A stretch of 64,000 bases of DNA from Thalassomonas viridans. Its GTDB lineage: Bacteria; Pseudomonadota; Gammaproteobacteria; Enterobacterales; Alteromonadaceae. The DNA is taken from assembly GCF_000948985.2 (NCBI RefSeq), contig NZ_CP059733.1:1612001-1676000 (forward strand), given 5' to 3'. How positions within the stretch are numbered: position 1 is the stretch's first letter; each line of letters begins with the position of its first letter. The notes under the pieces are model-generated. The model searched no databases. It was not told the origin of the DNA and saw only the letters and a program-made list of their open reading frames with translations. Positions 8,235 through 16,133 of the stretch are shown in pieces. Made by a program: the position numbers and the translations under genes.

Positions 8235-9668
8235 ATGAATACACCTAGAAAAGTCCGCGTATTTCTTAGTTATCTAACAGAAGATAATCATGTGGCAGAA
8301 GTTATAAAAAAAGAACTTATTGGTTACGACGAGCGCATTGAGATATTCAAAGCCGATGACAGCCTTAGAGCCGGCGTTAATTACAAAACACAGTTGCGAG
8401 ACAGCCTTAATGATAGCGATTGGTTATTACTGATCTATACCAACCAAAATAAAGACTGGCAATGGCCCATCTTCGAGGGATCATATTTCTTAGCCGCTAA
8501 CAGCACCGAAAATGAAGACTCTCGCCTGTGCTGCCTGTATGACTCAGACAAAAGACCTAAGCCATTTAGCGACTATCAAAGCTATAAAGCCGAAGTGTAT
8601 AAACCAAAACTTGATGATGACGAACAAATAAATAAATATGCCTCGAAAGAGTTTTATCACAATTCAGCATTATTTAAATTTTTAGTAAAATTTTTGTCTT
8701 ATCCAGATGAACATCCTATTCGTAGTAATCCACTGAAATGCCAAGATAATCTAATCGCATCTGCCTCTCGAATTGCAGAGGCATTTCTGGAAAATCGTAG
8801 TAATACGGTTGAAAAACAATATTTTTATCTGCCGCGCCTCGAATTAACCGTAAAAAATACAGCAGAACAATGGTGTGATGAGGGCTGGTTAAATGTAAAT
8901 GTGCTGTTCGACAGTAAGAGTCAAATGCTTCTTCAAACGCAAGAAAGCAGCATGAAATGGGATGAATTTAAAGATTATATTGTTAGAGTTGCGGGAATTG
9001 GCTCACCACCTTTGTGGCTCTTGCAGTTAGAAGAATCTGTAAATATAGCCCTCACCGCTGGCAGGAACCCTGCTCCTCTTACAGCCTTATTCTATTCTCA
9101 GGAAACCAAGCGTTTTTATCGTCCTCAACTTTCCCGTGTCGACAAGTATTTAAATGGAAACTCCAAGTTCTTCATCATGCTGGTTGAACAATTACCTTCT
9201 GACTTTAAGAAACATGAAGATTTAGGGTTTTTACTTTCCGGACTGATTTCTGGTGGAAGATTCAAATTTGAGTTTATTGATCCTCTGTTAGTCAGACTAG
9301 CAAAAGGCTTCAGAACTGACAGCAAATTCGACGAATGTGGACAAAGCATGCTTGATCAAATTGTTAGTATTGAAGCTGAGGCAGCACAACACGGTTTACT
9401 TGATCCTGCGGCAATGATCGAAGTGTTCCCTGAGAAAGATAGAAGAGCTATTCAAGCATTGTATGACGAATGGGGAGAAGTCCGCGCTAAGATATTTGCG
9501 CTTATTTCTGAGCGTGAAAATAACCATAAAACCGTTGAGGAAGTAGTAGCCGAGCTTATCAATATGTTGTCCGGCAAAGTGTCAGCCTTAAATATCAAGT
9601 TTATGCGCAAGGCTACCGATGTTTATGCAAGATTGGTAATGGAACGTTTCCCGTTAGAAGATGAATAA
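8235..9668 (+). CDS. TIR-domain protein with large unknown C-terminal region
   Basis: The start at 8235 is chosen over 8220 because AAGGGG lies 6 nt upstream. The 477-residue product opens with a bacterial TIR fold (about residues 6-150): VRVFLSYLTEDN (first strand), IEIFKADDSLRAG, LNDSDWLLLIYTNQNKDW, and a candidate catalytic Glu81 in WPIFEGSYF. TIR domains of this kind hydrolyse or cyclise NAD+ in antiphage systems. Residues 200-477 contain no family I recognise; they include a beta-rich part (YFYLPRLELTVKN) and a long helical C-terminus, perhaps a sensor. No membrane segment or signal peptide. Linked to the SLATT-like gene 470 bp upstream on the same strand. Function in defence is inference. 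Confidence 0.75.
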   Translation: MNTPRKVRVFLSYLTEDNHVAEVIKKELIGYDERIEIFKADDSLRAGVNYKTQLRDSLNDSDWLLLIYTNQNKDWQWPIFEGSYFLAANSTENEDSRLCCLYDSDKRPKPFSDYQSYKAEVYKPKLDDDEQINKYASKEFYHNSALFKFLVKFLSYPDEHPIRSNPLKCQDNLIASASRIAEAFLENRSNTVEKQYFYLPRLELTVKNTAEQWCDEGWLNVNVLFDSKSQMLLQTQESSMKWDEFKDYIVRVAGIGSPPLWLLQLEESVNIALTAGRNPAPLTALFYSQETKRFYRPQLSRVDKYLNGNSKFFIMLVEQLPSDFKKHEDLGFLLSGLISGGRFKFEFIDPLLVRLAKGFRTDSKFDECGQSMLDQIVSIEAEAAQHGLLDPAAMIEVFPEKDRRAIQALYDEWGEVRAKIFALISERENNHKTVEEVVAELINMLSGKVSALNIKFMRKATDVYARLVMERFPLEDE

Positions 9669-9709
9669 CTCAGCAGTTAATATTCGTTGAGTATTGGGGC
9701 CTAATCAGA

Positions 9710-10024
9710 TTGATAAGGCTGGAGAGCGAAGGCTGCGGAAATGTCTGGCCTGACATATGTTTGCCCAGCATGAAGCATTACAGCAAGACCTTTATGACTA
9801 TTTCAGACGAATTACGGGACATTTTCAGGCGCTGTCAAACCTGCCGAAGCGTTGCAGAAATGGATGTCTGTATCGCAGAATATAAAACACAGCTCGGCGA
9901 TACAGAGGATGAATCTGGCGGTTTGCACCATATGCAGCAATTACGCAACGCCAGGGCACAACAGAAGATCGTCGAAAGCCGAGCACACCTGGCGGGTAGG
10001 CCTGGGACCGATAAACTGAGTTAA
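9710..10024 (+). CDS. Doubtful small ORF, probably decayed
   Basis: An ORF of up to 104 codons is open, with an internal ATG at 9794 (TISDELRDIFRRCQ). A second frame over the first half (from about 9759) reads MFAQHEALQQDLYDYFRRIT, which looks at least as protein-like. Two competing protein-like frames suggest a frameshifted gene. There is no clear ribosome site. Its stop lies inside TGAGTTAACA, a sequence repeated at 13326-13335. Confidence 0.3.
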   Translation: MIRLESEGCGNVWPDICLPSMKHYSKTFMTISDELRDIFRRCQTCRSVAEMDVCIAEYKTQLGDTEDESGGLHHMQQLRNARAQQKIVESRAHLAGRPGTDKLS

Positions 10025-10071
10025 CAGAACCGCCGGCTTTGAACCACTTTTCCGCAAAGTGTTTCATTTTT
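10017..10071 (+). terminator. Left boundary element: TGAGTTAACA plus stem-loop
   Basis: TGAGTTAACA at 10017-10026 is followed by a stem GAACCACTTT/AAAGTGTTTC (10041-10050/10056-10065, one mismatch) and a T-rich tail ATTTTT. A closely similar arrangement, TGAGTTAACA plus GAAACACTTC/GAAGTGTTTC plus ATTTTT, ends the array at 13326-13456. This works as a terminator and may mark a boundary of the island. Confidence 0.6.
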
Positions 10072-10176
10072 AGGCTTTCCGTGAAAGTCCCGATTTAATT
10101 GACTTAGCGGTTTGATTTGGCGTAGTTCAAGGGCTAAAGTGTCTTTACCTTCGGTAAATAAGGGGAAAAAGCTACA

Positions 10177-10818
10177 ATGGCACTACCACCACTTATTGAA
10201 AAACCGCAAAGAGATTGGCTGTTCAAAGTCACGAAACAGAATAGCAAGCAGCCAGAACGTGATGTTTGCTTATTGGGGTACTTCTTCGGCAGCGCTTGCA
10301 CGACACTTCAAATTAACCGTATCCAGGTAAAGGATGTTTTGCATAAATCTGGTAAGCTGAATAATGATTTTGTTATCAAAGGTACTGAGAGAAAATTTTA
10401 TTTAAGCAGTAAATTACTGCGTGAGCTGACACTGAATTACATCAAGCATCGAGCCAAGAATAAAATTTGCTTAGGCGATAACCCTGATCAGTTTCTGGGA
10501 CTTGAGCCAGATGAAGCCCTATTTATTTCCTATCAAAATAAGCCATTTTCAATTACTAAGAAATTAACTAAGAAGAAGAACATTACTTATGCTTGTGATG
10601 CACTAAACCGCCATGTAAAAACACTGCTGGCAAATGCAGGGATCCAGTCTCCAAGCATCCTGTCTGGTCGCAGAACGTTTGCGGTAACCCTTCATAGGCT
10701 TGGGTATGATGTTGTTCATATTCATCATTTGTTGGGCAATAAACCCCCTGAAACGACACAAAAGCTATTAACCACTGACCCGGTATCAATGGGAGATATT
10801 GCGGCAAAAGCATTTTAA
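10177..10818 (+). CDS. Tyrosine-recombinase-fold protein with degenerate active site
   Basis: The 213-residue protein is shorter than typical integrases (about 300-400) and lacks most of the core-binding domain. The C-terminal fold is clear: LLANAGIQSPSILSGRRTFAVT then LHRLGYDVVHIHHLLGNK then PETTQKLLT mirrors the family order H.LRHTFAT..L..G.....I...LGH....TT..Y. Here the first conserved Arg region reads GSACTTLQINR without the Arg, HxLR is LSGRR, LGH is LGN and the nucleophile Tyr is Leu. It is probably inactive as a recombinase and may bind DNA only. It sits at the head of an array of small genes. It starts at an ATG with no strong ribosome site. Confidence 0.65.
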   Translation: MALPPLIEKPQRDWLFKVTKQNSKQPERDVCLLGYFFGSACTTLQINRIQVKDVLHKSGKLNNDFVIKGTERKFYLSSKLLRELTLNYIKHRAKNKICLGDNPDQFLGLEPDEALFISYQNKPFSITKKLTKKKNITYACDALNRHVKTLLANAGIQSPSILSGRRTFAVTLHRLGYDVVHIHHLLGNKPPETTQKLLTTDPVSMGDIAAKAF

Positions 10819-10824
10819 TTATTT

Positions 10825-10886
10825 ATCTTTACCCATTACTAAATAGTAAAGATGTGGTAGTCTTTACTTATTCCAGATAAGTAAAG
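10825..10886 (+). promoter_or_regulatory. Two nested palindromes before the AbrB-VapC operon
   Basis: ATCTTTAC/GTAAAGAT (10825-10832/10846-10853) and CTTTACTTA/TAAGTAAAG (10862-10870/10878-10886) share the core CTTTAC/GTAAAG. The second ends 11 nt before the antitoxin start. Paired sites of this kind fit autoregulation by the AbrB-like antitoxin, alone or with its toxin. Confidence 0.65.
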
Positions 10887-10897
10887 GTAAGTTCATT

Positions 10898-11113
10898 ATG
10901 AAAGTCAGTGCAAAGAGACAAATTACCCTGCCTGTTGATCAGTGCGTAATCGCCCATATCGATAAAGGTGATGAAGTAGAAAGTTTTGTCGACAGACAAG
11001 GTGTTATTTCTATTGTGAAGAAGTCTACGGGGGCCGCAGGAGGTATTTTAAAAGGGATTCAGGCCAATACCGATATCAGCGAAGATGAATCCTTGCAGAG
11101 TGCAATTAATTGA
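10898..11113 (+). CDS. AbrB/MazE-type (SpoVT-AbrB fold) antitoxin
   Basis: The 71-residue protein has the swapped-hairpin AbrB fold signature: MKVSAKRQITLPVDQCVIAH (beta hairpin) then GDEVESFVDRQGVISIVKK. The C-terminal part (GGILKGIQANTDISEDESLQ) would wrap the PIN toxin. Its TGA overlaps the toxin ATG (TGATG), so the pair is translationally coupled. Two palindromes upstream are candidate operators. Confidence 0.85.
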   Translation: MKVSAKRQITLPVDQCVIAHIDKGDEVESFVDRQGVISIVKKSTGAAGGILKGIQANTDISEDESLQSAIN

Positions 11114-11547
11114 TGATTGCTATTGATACTAATGTCTTGCTCCGTTACCTGATCCAGGATGACGAAGCACAAGCGAAAAAAGCGGTAAAGCTGATCACCG
11201 GCAAGCAAAAGGTTTTAGTCACTGATGTGGTACTCACTGAAACGATTTGGGTGTTAAAGGGCAAGCGCTACCAGCTGTCGAAAGAAAAGATTGTTGATGT
11301 GATCCACGCGCTGTTTGCCGAGACAAACATCCAGTTTGAAGATGGCCAGGCGGTGTGGTGTGCGTTAAAAGACTATATGAATGCTGCGCCCATCAAAGTG
11401 AAAGGTAAAACCAAGCAAGCAGATTTTCCCGATGCCTTGATTGTGAATAAAGCAAAACGGTACGGGCAAATGAACAATATGGATGTGTCGCCTATCTATA
11501 CCTTTGATAAGGCGGCCCTTGAAATAGATGGCACTCAAGAGCCATAA
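11113..11547 (+). CDS. vapC: VapC-family PIN-domain toxin (ribonuclease)
   Basis: The ATG at 11113 is chosen, sharing one base with the antitoxin TGA; a TTG one codon earlier is less likely. The 144-residue protein has all PIN acidic residues: Asp in IAIDTNVLLRYL, Glu in VVLTETIWVL, Asp in ADFPDALIV and Asp in YTFDKAA, the set that holds Mg2+ or Mn2+ for RNA cleavage. VapC toxins cut tRNA or rRNA. It is the second gene of the array. Confidence 0.9.
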   Translation: MIAIDTNVLLRYLIQDDEAQAKKAVKLITGKQKVLVTDVVLTETIWVLKGKRYQLSKEKIVDVIHALFAETNIQFEDGQAVWCALKDYMNAAPIKVKGKTKQADFPDALIVNKAKRYGQMNNMDVSPIYTFDKAALEIDGTQEP

Positions 11548-11594
11548 CCACGGAAACGAACAGGGCCAGCTGGCTCTGGATCTGGAGATAATTA

Positions 11595-11816
11595 ATGAGG
11601 GAATATAAATCATCGGATGCTTTTTTCTTTGCTGTCGTACTTGTCATTATGTTGTTTACAAGCCCTGGTGGTGGATTGTTGCTTGTTATAGGGTGGCTCA
11701 TATACGAAGGTTTTAGATTGAGGAAAATAGAGATATTCGAAGCTGAACGCATTGAACAAGAAAGGAAAAGCGCAGAAAACCTGGCTGCTTTCAAAAAATC
11801 ACAAAATTTAGATTGA
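11595..11816 (+). CDS. Small membrane protein of unknown function
   Basis: The 73-residue product has one or two hydrophobic stretches (FFFAVVLVIMLF and GGGLLLVIGWLIYEGF) followed by a charged helical tail (KIEIFEAERIEQERKSAENLAA). It resembles small membrane-anchored accessory proteins but no family is recognised. It lies 47 bp after vapC in the same orientation; the ACGGAAAC motif is in that gap. Confidence 0.5.
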   Translation: MREYKSSDAFFFAVVLVIMLFTSPGGGLLLVIGWLIYEGFRLRKIEIFEAERIEQERKSAENLAAFKKSQNLD

Positions 11817-11836
11817 GAAATTACGGAAACGTTTAA

Positions 11837-12121
11837 ATGATTGGCCAGTTTATCAAAGAGATATTTAAGCCTTTTGATGGACCTCTCCTTGAAGGACCGA
11901 CAAGATTTCGGTATTCGCAAGGTATGATTGGCAGGCTTGTGTTTATTGATGATGCAAACAAATATTGTCCATACTTTCGAGAAGCAAAAAGATTTGGCCT
12001 CATTGATGGAGAGGAGATCATAATCAGGCCATCAAAATGCTTGTTAGGAATTATTCGCCCGTCTCTTAACTACGAAATTTTTAGGGATGGAAAATGGCAT
12101 CGGGTTCAAGTTATTAAGTAA
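11837..12121 (+). CDS. Unknown 94-aa protein
   Basis: The product is not recognised. It begins MIGQFIKEIFKPFDGPLLEG and contains a KKY-type charged centre and IIIRPSKCLLGIIRP. It seems to be a small compact alpha/beta protein without a signal. The motif ACGGAAACG lies 6 nt upstream of the start, and the preceding stop is 20 nt away. Confidence 0.45.
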   Translation: MIGQFIKEIFKPFDGPLLEGPTRFRYSQGMIGRLVFIDDANKYCPYFREAKRFGLIDGEEIIIRPSKCLLGIIRPSLNYEIFRDGKWHRVQVIK

Positions 12122-12169
12122 TAGGTAACTTCGGAGCTGGTTGTCTCAGGAACCAACGGAAACGAGCAG

Positions 12170-12382
12170 ATGGCTAAAAGCTGGTATGAAATGACGGATC
12201 AGGAGCAGCGGGATTCCCGTGCCCGACCCTTTTTCAAAATGGCCAATGACAGAACCCGGCTCGAATATGCGCTCAGACAAGTTTTGTCATCGATGTCGCT
12301 GGCCGGGGAACAGACTGATAATTTAATCGCGGATGTAAAATCAGCTGACTTTAGCAGCCTTAACCAGCTGCTGACCAAGTAA
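12170..12382 (+). CDS. Unknown 70-aa helical protein
   Basis: The product, MAKSWYEMTDQEQRDSRARP and onward, is charged and helical, without membrane segments. It ends in LNQLLTK. No family is recognised. The start follows AACGGAAACGAGCAG closely, with no clear ribosome site. The motif and a same-strand array position are its main support. Confidence 0.45.
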   Translation: MAKSWYEMTDQEQRDSRARPFFKMANDRTRLEYALRQVLSSMSLAGEQTDNLIADVKSADFSSLNQLLTK

Positions 12383-12412
12383 CGGAAAAGGTGACTTTAA
12401 TAAGGAATAACA

Positions 12413-12856
12413 ATGAATTATTTTAAATGTTTAGTTCTCATTGGTTTTCTAATGAGCCTAATGTCATGTAATAGCACTCCGGCGCTGGATTATGCAGAAA
12501 GAGTGTGTGTTAAGTCAGATTACGCTTCAGTTGAAAAACAAATTAAAACTGGTATTTCAGTTGGATATGATAAGGCTAAGCTTGCTTTAAATGCGAGTGG
12601 AGATATAAAAACTACTAATAAATTACTCAAAGATCTAGAGGGTTATACAGTTCAATGGGAAGCCCTTCTTTCAAGAGCAAAGACTTCCTGCTTAATTCAT
12701 GCTTCATGTGTTTATCAGAAAGAAAACGTAGATGATAAGAAATCTTGTGGGGGATATTATTCAGAAAAAATACGTGATGATAAAATGATCGATGAACTCA
12801 TAAAGCGATTAAATGCTACGAATATCGAAATTGATAAACTACCTATAAAAAACTAA
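12413..12856 (+). CDS. Lipoprotein of unknown function
   Basis: The 147-residue protein carries a lipoprotein signal: MNYFKCLVLIGFLMSLMSC with the lipobox LMSC and Asn at +2. The mature part is helical and Lys-rich (VEKQIKTGISVGYDKAKLALN) with three more Cys in the C-terminal third (TSCLIHASCVYQ, KKSCGGYY). AAGGAATAACA precedes the ATG. Membrane side and partner are unknown. Confidence 0.6.
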   Translation: MNYFKCLVLIGFLMSLMSCNSTPALDYAERVCVKSDYASVEKQIKTGISVGYDKAKLALNASGDIKTTNKLLKDLEGYTVQWEALLSRAKTSCLIHASCVYQKENVDDKKSCGGYYSEKIRDDKMIDELIKRLNATNIEIDKLPIKN

Positions 12857-12886
12857 AGTTTAACCACGGAAACTATAAGGAAGGGT

Positions 12887-13333
12887 ATGCAGCGCCTTAA
12901 ATCGCAATTTAATTTTTTCTGGGACTGGCTTGGCTATAAATTACAGCATAGCCGGAAACGTGAAGTCGAATTTTTTTCTTATCTCTCGCTTTTGCATCAT
13001 AAATTACTGATGGCAGAAACCGGCCAGGAGATCATCCTGATCAAGCGCATGCTGCTCGACAGGTTAGATTTATGGGGGTTAAAGACTTACCTTTATAAAG
13101 TTACGCCCTATGTTGGCCTGGCCGTCAGCGACTTTTTTCACACCGTCAAGGCCCAGGAGCGCTACTTATATGTAGAGCCAACGAAGGAGACGCCAGTCGA
13201 TAAAGTCGATGACCACAGAAAAAAGGTGATTTATAAAGCCTTTCATGTGATTTTGTCTTTGATGCCTGAGGCGTTAGAAAATGAGGTGACCGACTTGTCG
13301 GCGCGTTTACTGGAAGAAATCGAATTGAGTTAA
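12887..13333 (+). CDS. Unknown 148-aa protein, last gene of the array
   Basis: The product begins MQRLKSQFNFFWDWLGYKLQ and is helical throughout (REVEFFSYLSLLHHKLLMAE; ILSLMPEALENEVTDLSARLL). No family is recognised. AAGGAAGG lies a few bases before the ATG. Its stop sits in TGAGTTAACA, matching the sequence at the left side of the array at 10017. Confidence 0.5.
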   Translation: MQRLKSQFNFFWDWLGYKLQHSRKREVEFFSYLSLLHHKLLMAETGQEIILIKRMLLDRLDLWGLKTYLYKVTPYVGLAVSDFFHTVKAQERYLYVEPTKETPVDKVDDHRKKVIYKAFHVILSLMPEALENEVTDLSARLLEEIELS

Positions 13334-13456
13334 CACAATCCCCCCTTTTGTTTCAAATCACGATAGCGGCCACCGGCCAGGCTGTATTCCTACGTTTGAA
13401 AAACTCAGATTTCCGGCAAAAGTTGAAACACTTCCCTAGAGAAGTGTTTCATTTTT
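13326..13456 (+). terminator. Right boundary element: TGAGTTAACA then stem-loop
   Basis: TGAGTTAACA (13326-13335) repeats the left boundary. About 90 nt later a perfect 10-bp stem GAAACACTTC/GAAGTGTTTC (13425-13434/13441-13450) is followed by ATTTTT, a strong intrinsic terminator nearly identical to the stem at 10041-10065. Confidence 0.65.
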
Positions 13457-13563
13457 GAAGTAAGGTCTCTTATTGCCACAATGCGGTCATTAACAATAGA
13501 GCTGTGACTATTCACTTAGTTTAGATGTAAGCGTCCGGGCAATTACGCCTAATAATCCTTACT

Positions 13564-15069
13564 CTACCAAGGTAGCATTGTCTCCAGATTATGATCTGGC
13601 TTGGGGAGCTCAGTTAACAGATGATTCAAGTAGTCGAACGGCATCAGTCCATTAGCTTTGGCTGTTTCTATGATGCTATAGAGCATAGCACTGGCCTGGG
13701 CGCCCTTGGCGGTATGAGAGAACAACCAGTTTTTCCGGCCGATAACAAACGGTTTTATCGCACGCTCCGCACGGTTGTTATCAATGCTGAGCAAGCCATC
13801 GTCAAGATAGCGTATGAGTTTTGGCCATTGGTTGAGCATGTAGTTTACCGCTTTGCCCAGCACCGATTTTTCAGCAACGTTAGGCTGGGTTACTGCCAAC
13901 CACTGATAAAGCTTATCTATCAACGGTTTGGCTTTTTCCTGGCGGACTCGGTATTTTTCATCCGCCGATTTCCCCTTAAGCTGGCTTTCAATGCCGTAGA
14001 GTTTTTGTATCTGGCTCAGCGCCATATCGGCTTTGCCGGTTTTCCCTTTGGGCTGCGCTTTTTTGGCTTCGGTAAACTTACGGCGCGCATGAGCCATGCA
14101 GCCCACTAAGGTTGCATCGGTTTGCTCATATGCCTGATAGCCGTCGACTTGTAAATAGCCGTTATAACCGTCAAGGTAGTTTTTCGGGCAGGTGCCGGCC
14201 CGGCTAGACTGGTAGTCGTAAAGCACAATATTCGCTATTGCCCTGTCTTTGACCGGGGAGTCTGCTCCCGTGCAGTAAAGCCACATGTAGCAAGTCGACT
14301 TTTCTTCTTTGATGACATTAAGCGGGGTTTCATCGGCCTGTATCACCGGCTGTTTGAGTAACTCAGCTTTAAGCCGTTGATAAAGTGGCTCAAGTAAGTG
14401 TCCCATCTTTATCATCCACTCCGCCATGGTTTTACGGCTCAGTTCAATACCGTATTGCTTAAACAGGCTTTCTTGTCGGTATAACGGTAAACCATACTGG
14501 TATTTACTGGTGATAATTTGACTGAGCAGGCTCGCCGTGGCAATTCCTTTGGGGATTGGCCCGGGTGGCACAGGGGCTTGTTTTACTTTCACCTCAATGC
14601 CATGCTGCTCACAGTGGCGGCAGGCGTATTTGGGGCGAACATACTCAATCACTTTTACCTGCGCGGGGATAAATTCCAGCTTTTCGCTTTTGTCTTCCCC
14701 GATTTTGTGTAATTTGCCCTGGCAGCTGTCGCAGAGCTTTTCATCATCCGCTAAATCATGCAGCACGATTTCACGCGGTAAATCTTGTGGTAACTGCTTC
14801 CGCTTGGGCTTGTTGCGGGAGGAACGGATATCGGGCTTGCCCGCTTCATCAACAGGTGCGTCAAGTTCAACTTCCGCTTCATTAAACAGCTCGCCCTGGC
14901 CGGGCGCAGCTTCGCTGTTTTTGCCAAAGCGCTGATGCTGGGCAAGGCGAAATTGTTCCAGCAGGTGCTCATATTTTGAATGTGCCTGAGCCAGCTCCTG
15001 TTGAAGCGTTGCCAGCATCTGTTTCAGCAGCTTAGGGTCATCGGGTAAGGCGTGAATATCATCAGTCAT
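13564..15069 (-). CDS. tnpC: IS66 transposase TnpC (DDE enzyme)
   Basis: The start is set at 15069, matching the N-terminus (M..DI..LP.DP..LKQML) of the second IS66 copy; an in-frame ATG at 15117 adds 16 residues. The 501-residue protein has a coiled N-terminal part, a zinc-binding Cys cluster (KLCDSCQGKLH, YACRHCEQHG) and the DDE core: Asp in QADETPLNV, Asp in LQVDGYQAY and Glu in NNRAERAIKPFVIGRKNW. Confidence 0.95.
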   Translation of the reverse strand: MTDDIHALPDDPKLLKQMLATLQQELAQAHSKYEHLLEQFRLAQHQRFGKNSEAAPGQGELFNEAEVELDAPVDEAGKPDIRSSRNKPKRKQLPQDLPREIVLHDLADDEKLCDSCQGKLHKIGEDKSEKLEFIPAQVKVIEYVRPKYACRHCEQHGIEVKVKQAPVPPGPIPKGIATASLLSQIITSKYQYGLPLYRQESLFKQYGIELSRKTMAEWMIKMGHLLEPLYQRLKAELLKQPVIQADETPLNVIKEEKSTCYMWLYCTGADSPVKDRAIANIVLYDYQSSRAGTCPKNYLDGYNGYLQVDGYQAYEQTDATLVGCMAHARRKFTEAKKAQPKGKTGKADMALSQIQKLYGIESQLKGKSADEKYRVRQEKAKPLIDKLYQWLAVTQPNVAEKSVLGKAVNYMLNQWPKLIRYLDDGLLSIDNNRAERAIKPFVIGRKNWLFSHTAKGAQASAMLYSIIETAKANGLMPFDYLNHLLTELPKPDHNLETMLPW

Positions 15070-15142
15070 GCCCGCTATGTTACCAGAGGCATGTGATGCC
15101 TGTCGGATTTTGTGCATAAACTTTGATGATCGTTAAAGTTTT

Positions 15143-15490
15143 TTAGCTTACCGCCCGGTAGCTGACCGGACTATGCCCAATGACATCATAACCACTGAGC
15201 AACCAGTTAAGCTGTTGCTCATTAAGCTCAAGTGTTTCACACGCATGCTGGCTCGGCCATTTGAACCTGGCTTTTTCAAGGCGCTTTTGCCAAAGCGCAA
15301 ATCCTGTCCGATCCCAGTAAAGAATCTTGAGTTTGTTTTTGGCTTTATTGCAAAACACAAAAAGCGCACCGTCTTTAGGCGAGATGTCCAGCTCCAGTTC
15401 TACCAGGGCGCTCAAGCCATTAATGGCTTTGCGAAAGTCGACAAAATCACGATACAGGTAAACTGATTCAGGTTCGACAAACATCCTCAT
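15143..15490 (-). CDS. tnpB: IS66 accessory protein TnpB
   Basis: The 115-residue product matches the IS66 Orf2 pattern: VYLYRDFVDFRKAINGLSAL, then ALFVFCNKAKNKLKILYWDRTGFALW, then FKWP. TnpB is needed for IS66 transposition but its biochemical role is unclear. Its ATG overlaps the tnpA stop by one base (TGATG). Confidence 0.95.
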   Translation of the reverse strand: MRMFVEPESVYLYRDFVDFRKAINGLSALVELELDISPKDGALFVFCNKAKNKLKILYWDRTGFALWQKRLEKARFKWPSQHACETLELNEQQLNWLLSGYDVIGHSPVSYRAVS

Positions 15491-15798
15491 CAGGCAAGCC
15501 CCCGTATCACTTCAATCACATATGCTGGTGGCGTACTGCCAGGCAATGAGAGTGTGATATTGCCCACGGTAAGCGTGACCCGGTTAAGCTCTTGGCAGCT
15601 GACTTCCACTTGCTGCGTCAGGGTGGCTTTGATGAGTTTGCTGTCCTGGGCCTGCTTGCCAAAAAGTTTCGCCCGTTGCGCATAAAAAGCATTGGTTGAG
15701 CAGCCTTGTTGCTGACAATATTGGGTAATCGTCAGTCCACTTTCTGCTTGGGCTTCAATTAGGGTGCGCCACTGCGCCGGGTTTCGGTATGTTCTCAT
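15490..15798 (-). CDS. tnpA: IS66 accessory protein TnpA
   Basis: The 102-residue product is the IS66 Orf1 with a helix-turn-helix-like N part (WRTLIEAQAESGLTITQYCQ then QQGCSTNAFYAQR) and a beta-rich tail. First gene of the three-gene IS operon. Confidence 0.93.
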   Translation of the reverse strand: MRTYRNPAQWRTLIEAQAESGLTITQYCQQQGCSTNAFYAQRAKLFGKQAQDSKLIKATLTQQVEVSCQELNRVTLTVGNITLSLPGSTPPAYVIEVIRGLA

Positions 15799-16056
15799 AA
15801 GCTATTTTCCTCAGGTTTGGGAAATAGCTTAGCGAAGACCATTACCTTTGATCAGACGTAGTTGCCCGGACGCTTACGTTTAGATCTTGTAACGATAACT
15901 CTTTCCCACTTTAGTTACATGGATGATGTCTACAATTCAATGTAATCCCCTCTTTAAAGAGACATATCAGCGATTAGTCGCCGTTGGAAAACCTAAAAAC
16001 GGCAATAATAGCCTGTCTCAGAAAGATGATTGTCATCTTAAACTCTACGGTTAGGG

Positions 16057-16108
16057 ATGGTGTCATGTGGGATCCTAAAAGGCATAAAAAATTAGGAATT
16101 GACACCAT
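16057..16108. repeat. Two-tier inverted repeat between IS66-A and the next gene
   Basis: Outer arms ATGGTGTCA (16057-16065) and TGACACCAT (16100-16108) enclose inner arms TCCTAA (16073-16078) and TTAGGA (16092-16097). It lies 26 bp after the stop of the minus-strand gene at 16134, so it could end that transcript. There is no T-run. It could also be the end of an old element. Confidence 0.5.
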
Positions 16109-16133
16109 AGTCACTTGTTAGGGGGCTTTAAAA

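Larger units (their letters stand above)
11545..12875 (+). repeat. Recurring ACGGAAA(C) motif at gene junctions of the array
   Basis: Five successive junctions carry the motif just after a stop codon or before the next start: TAACCACGGAAAC at 11545-11557 and again, identical, at 12861-12873; TTACGGAAACG at 11821-11831; ACCAACGGAAACGAG near 12152-12166; and TAACGGAAAAG at 12380-12390. It does not look like a ribosome site. It could be a recombination or processing site that joined the small genes; this is inference. Confidence 0.5.
13527..15877 (-). mobile_element. Complete IS66-family insertion sequence, copy A
   Basis: Inverted repeats begin GTAAGCGTCCGGGCAA at 13527 and match the reverse complement of the end at 15857-15877 in 20 of 21 bases. 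The element is 2351 bp, with tnpA, tnpB and tnpC on the minus strand. Both sides carry the exact 8-bp target duplication GTTTAGAT (13519-13526 and 15878-15885), the size typical for IS66, so the insertion is recent and complete. Confidence 0.97.

Noticed and set aside
10112..10330. 72-aa ORF overlapping the recombinase start
   Set aside because: It reads a different frame of the recombinase gene and has no motif.
11545..12875. Integron attC sites
   Set aside because: The junction motif is short and no paired RYYYAAC/GTTRRRY boxes or long imperfect palindromes flank the ORFs; the recombinase is not IntI-like in its active site.
13621..14109. 162-aa ORF on + strand in IS66-A
   Set aside because: It mirrors tnpC in the opposite strand; no independent motif.
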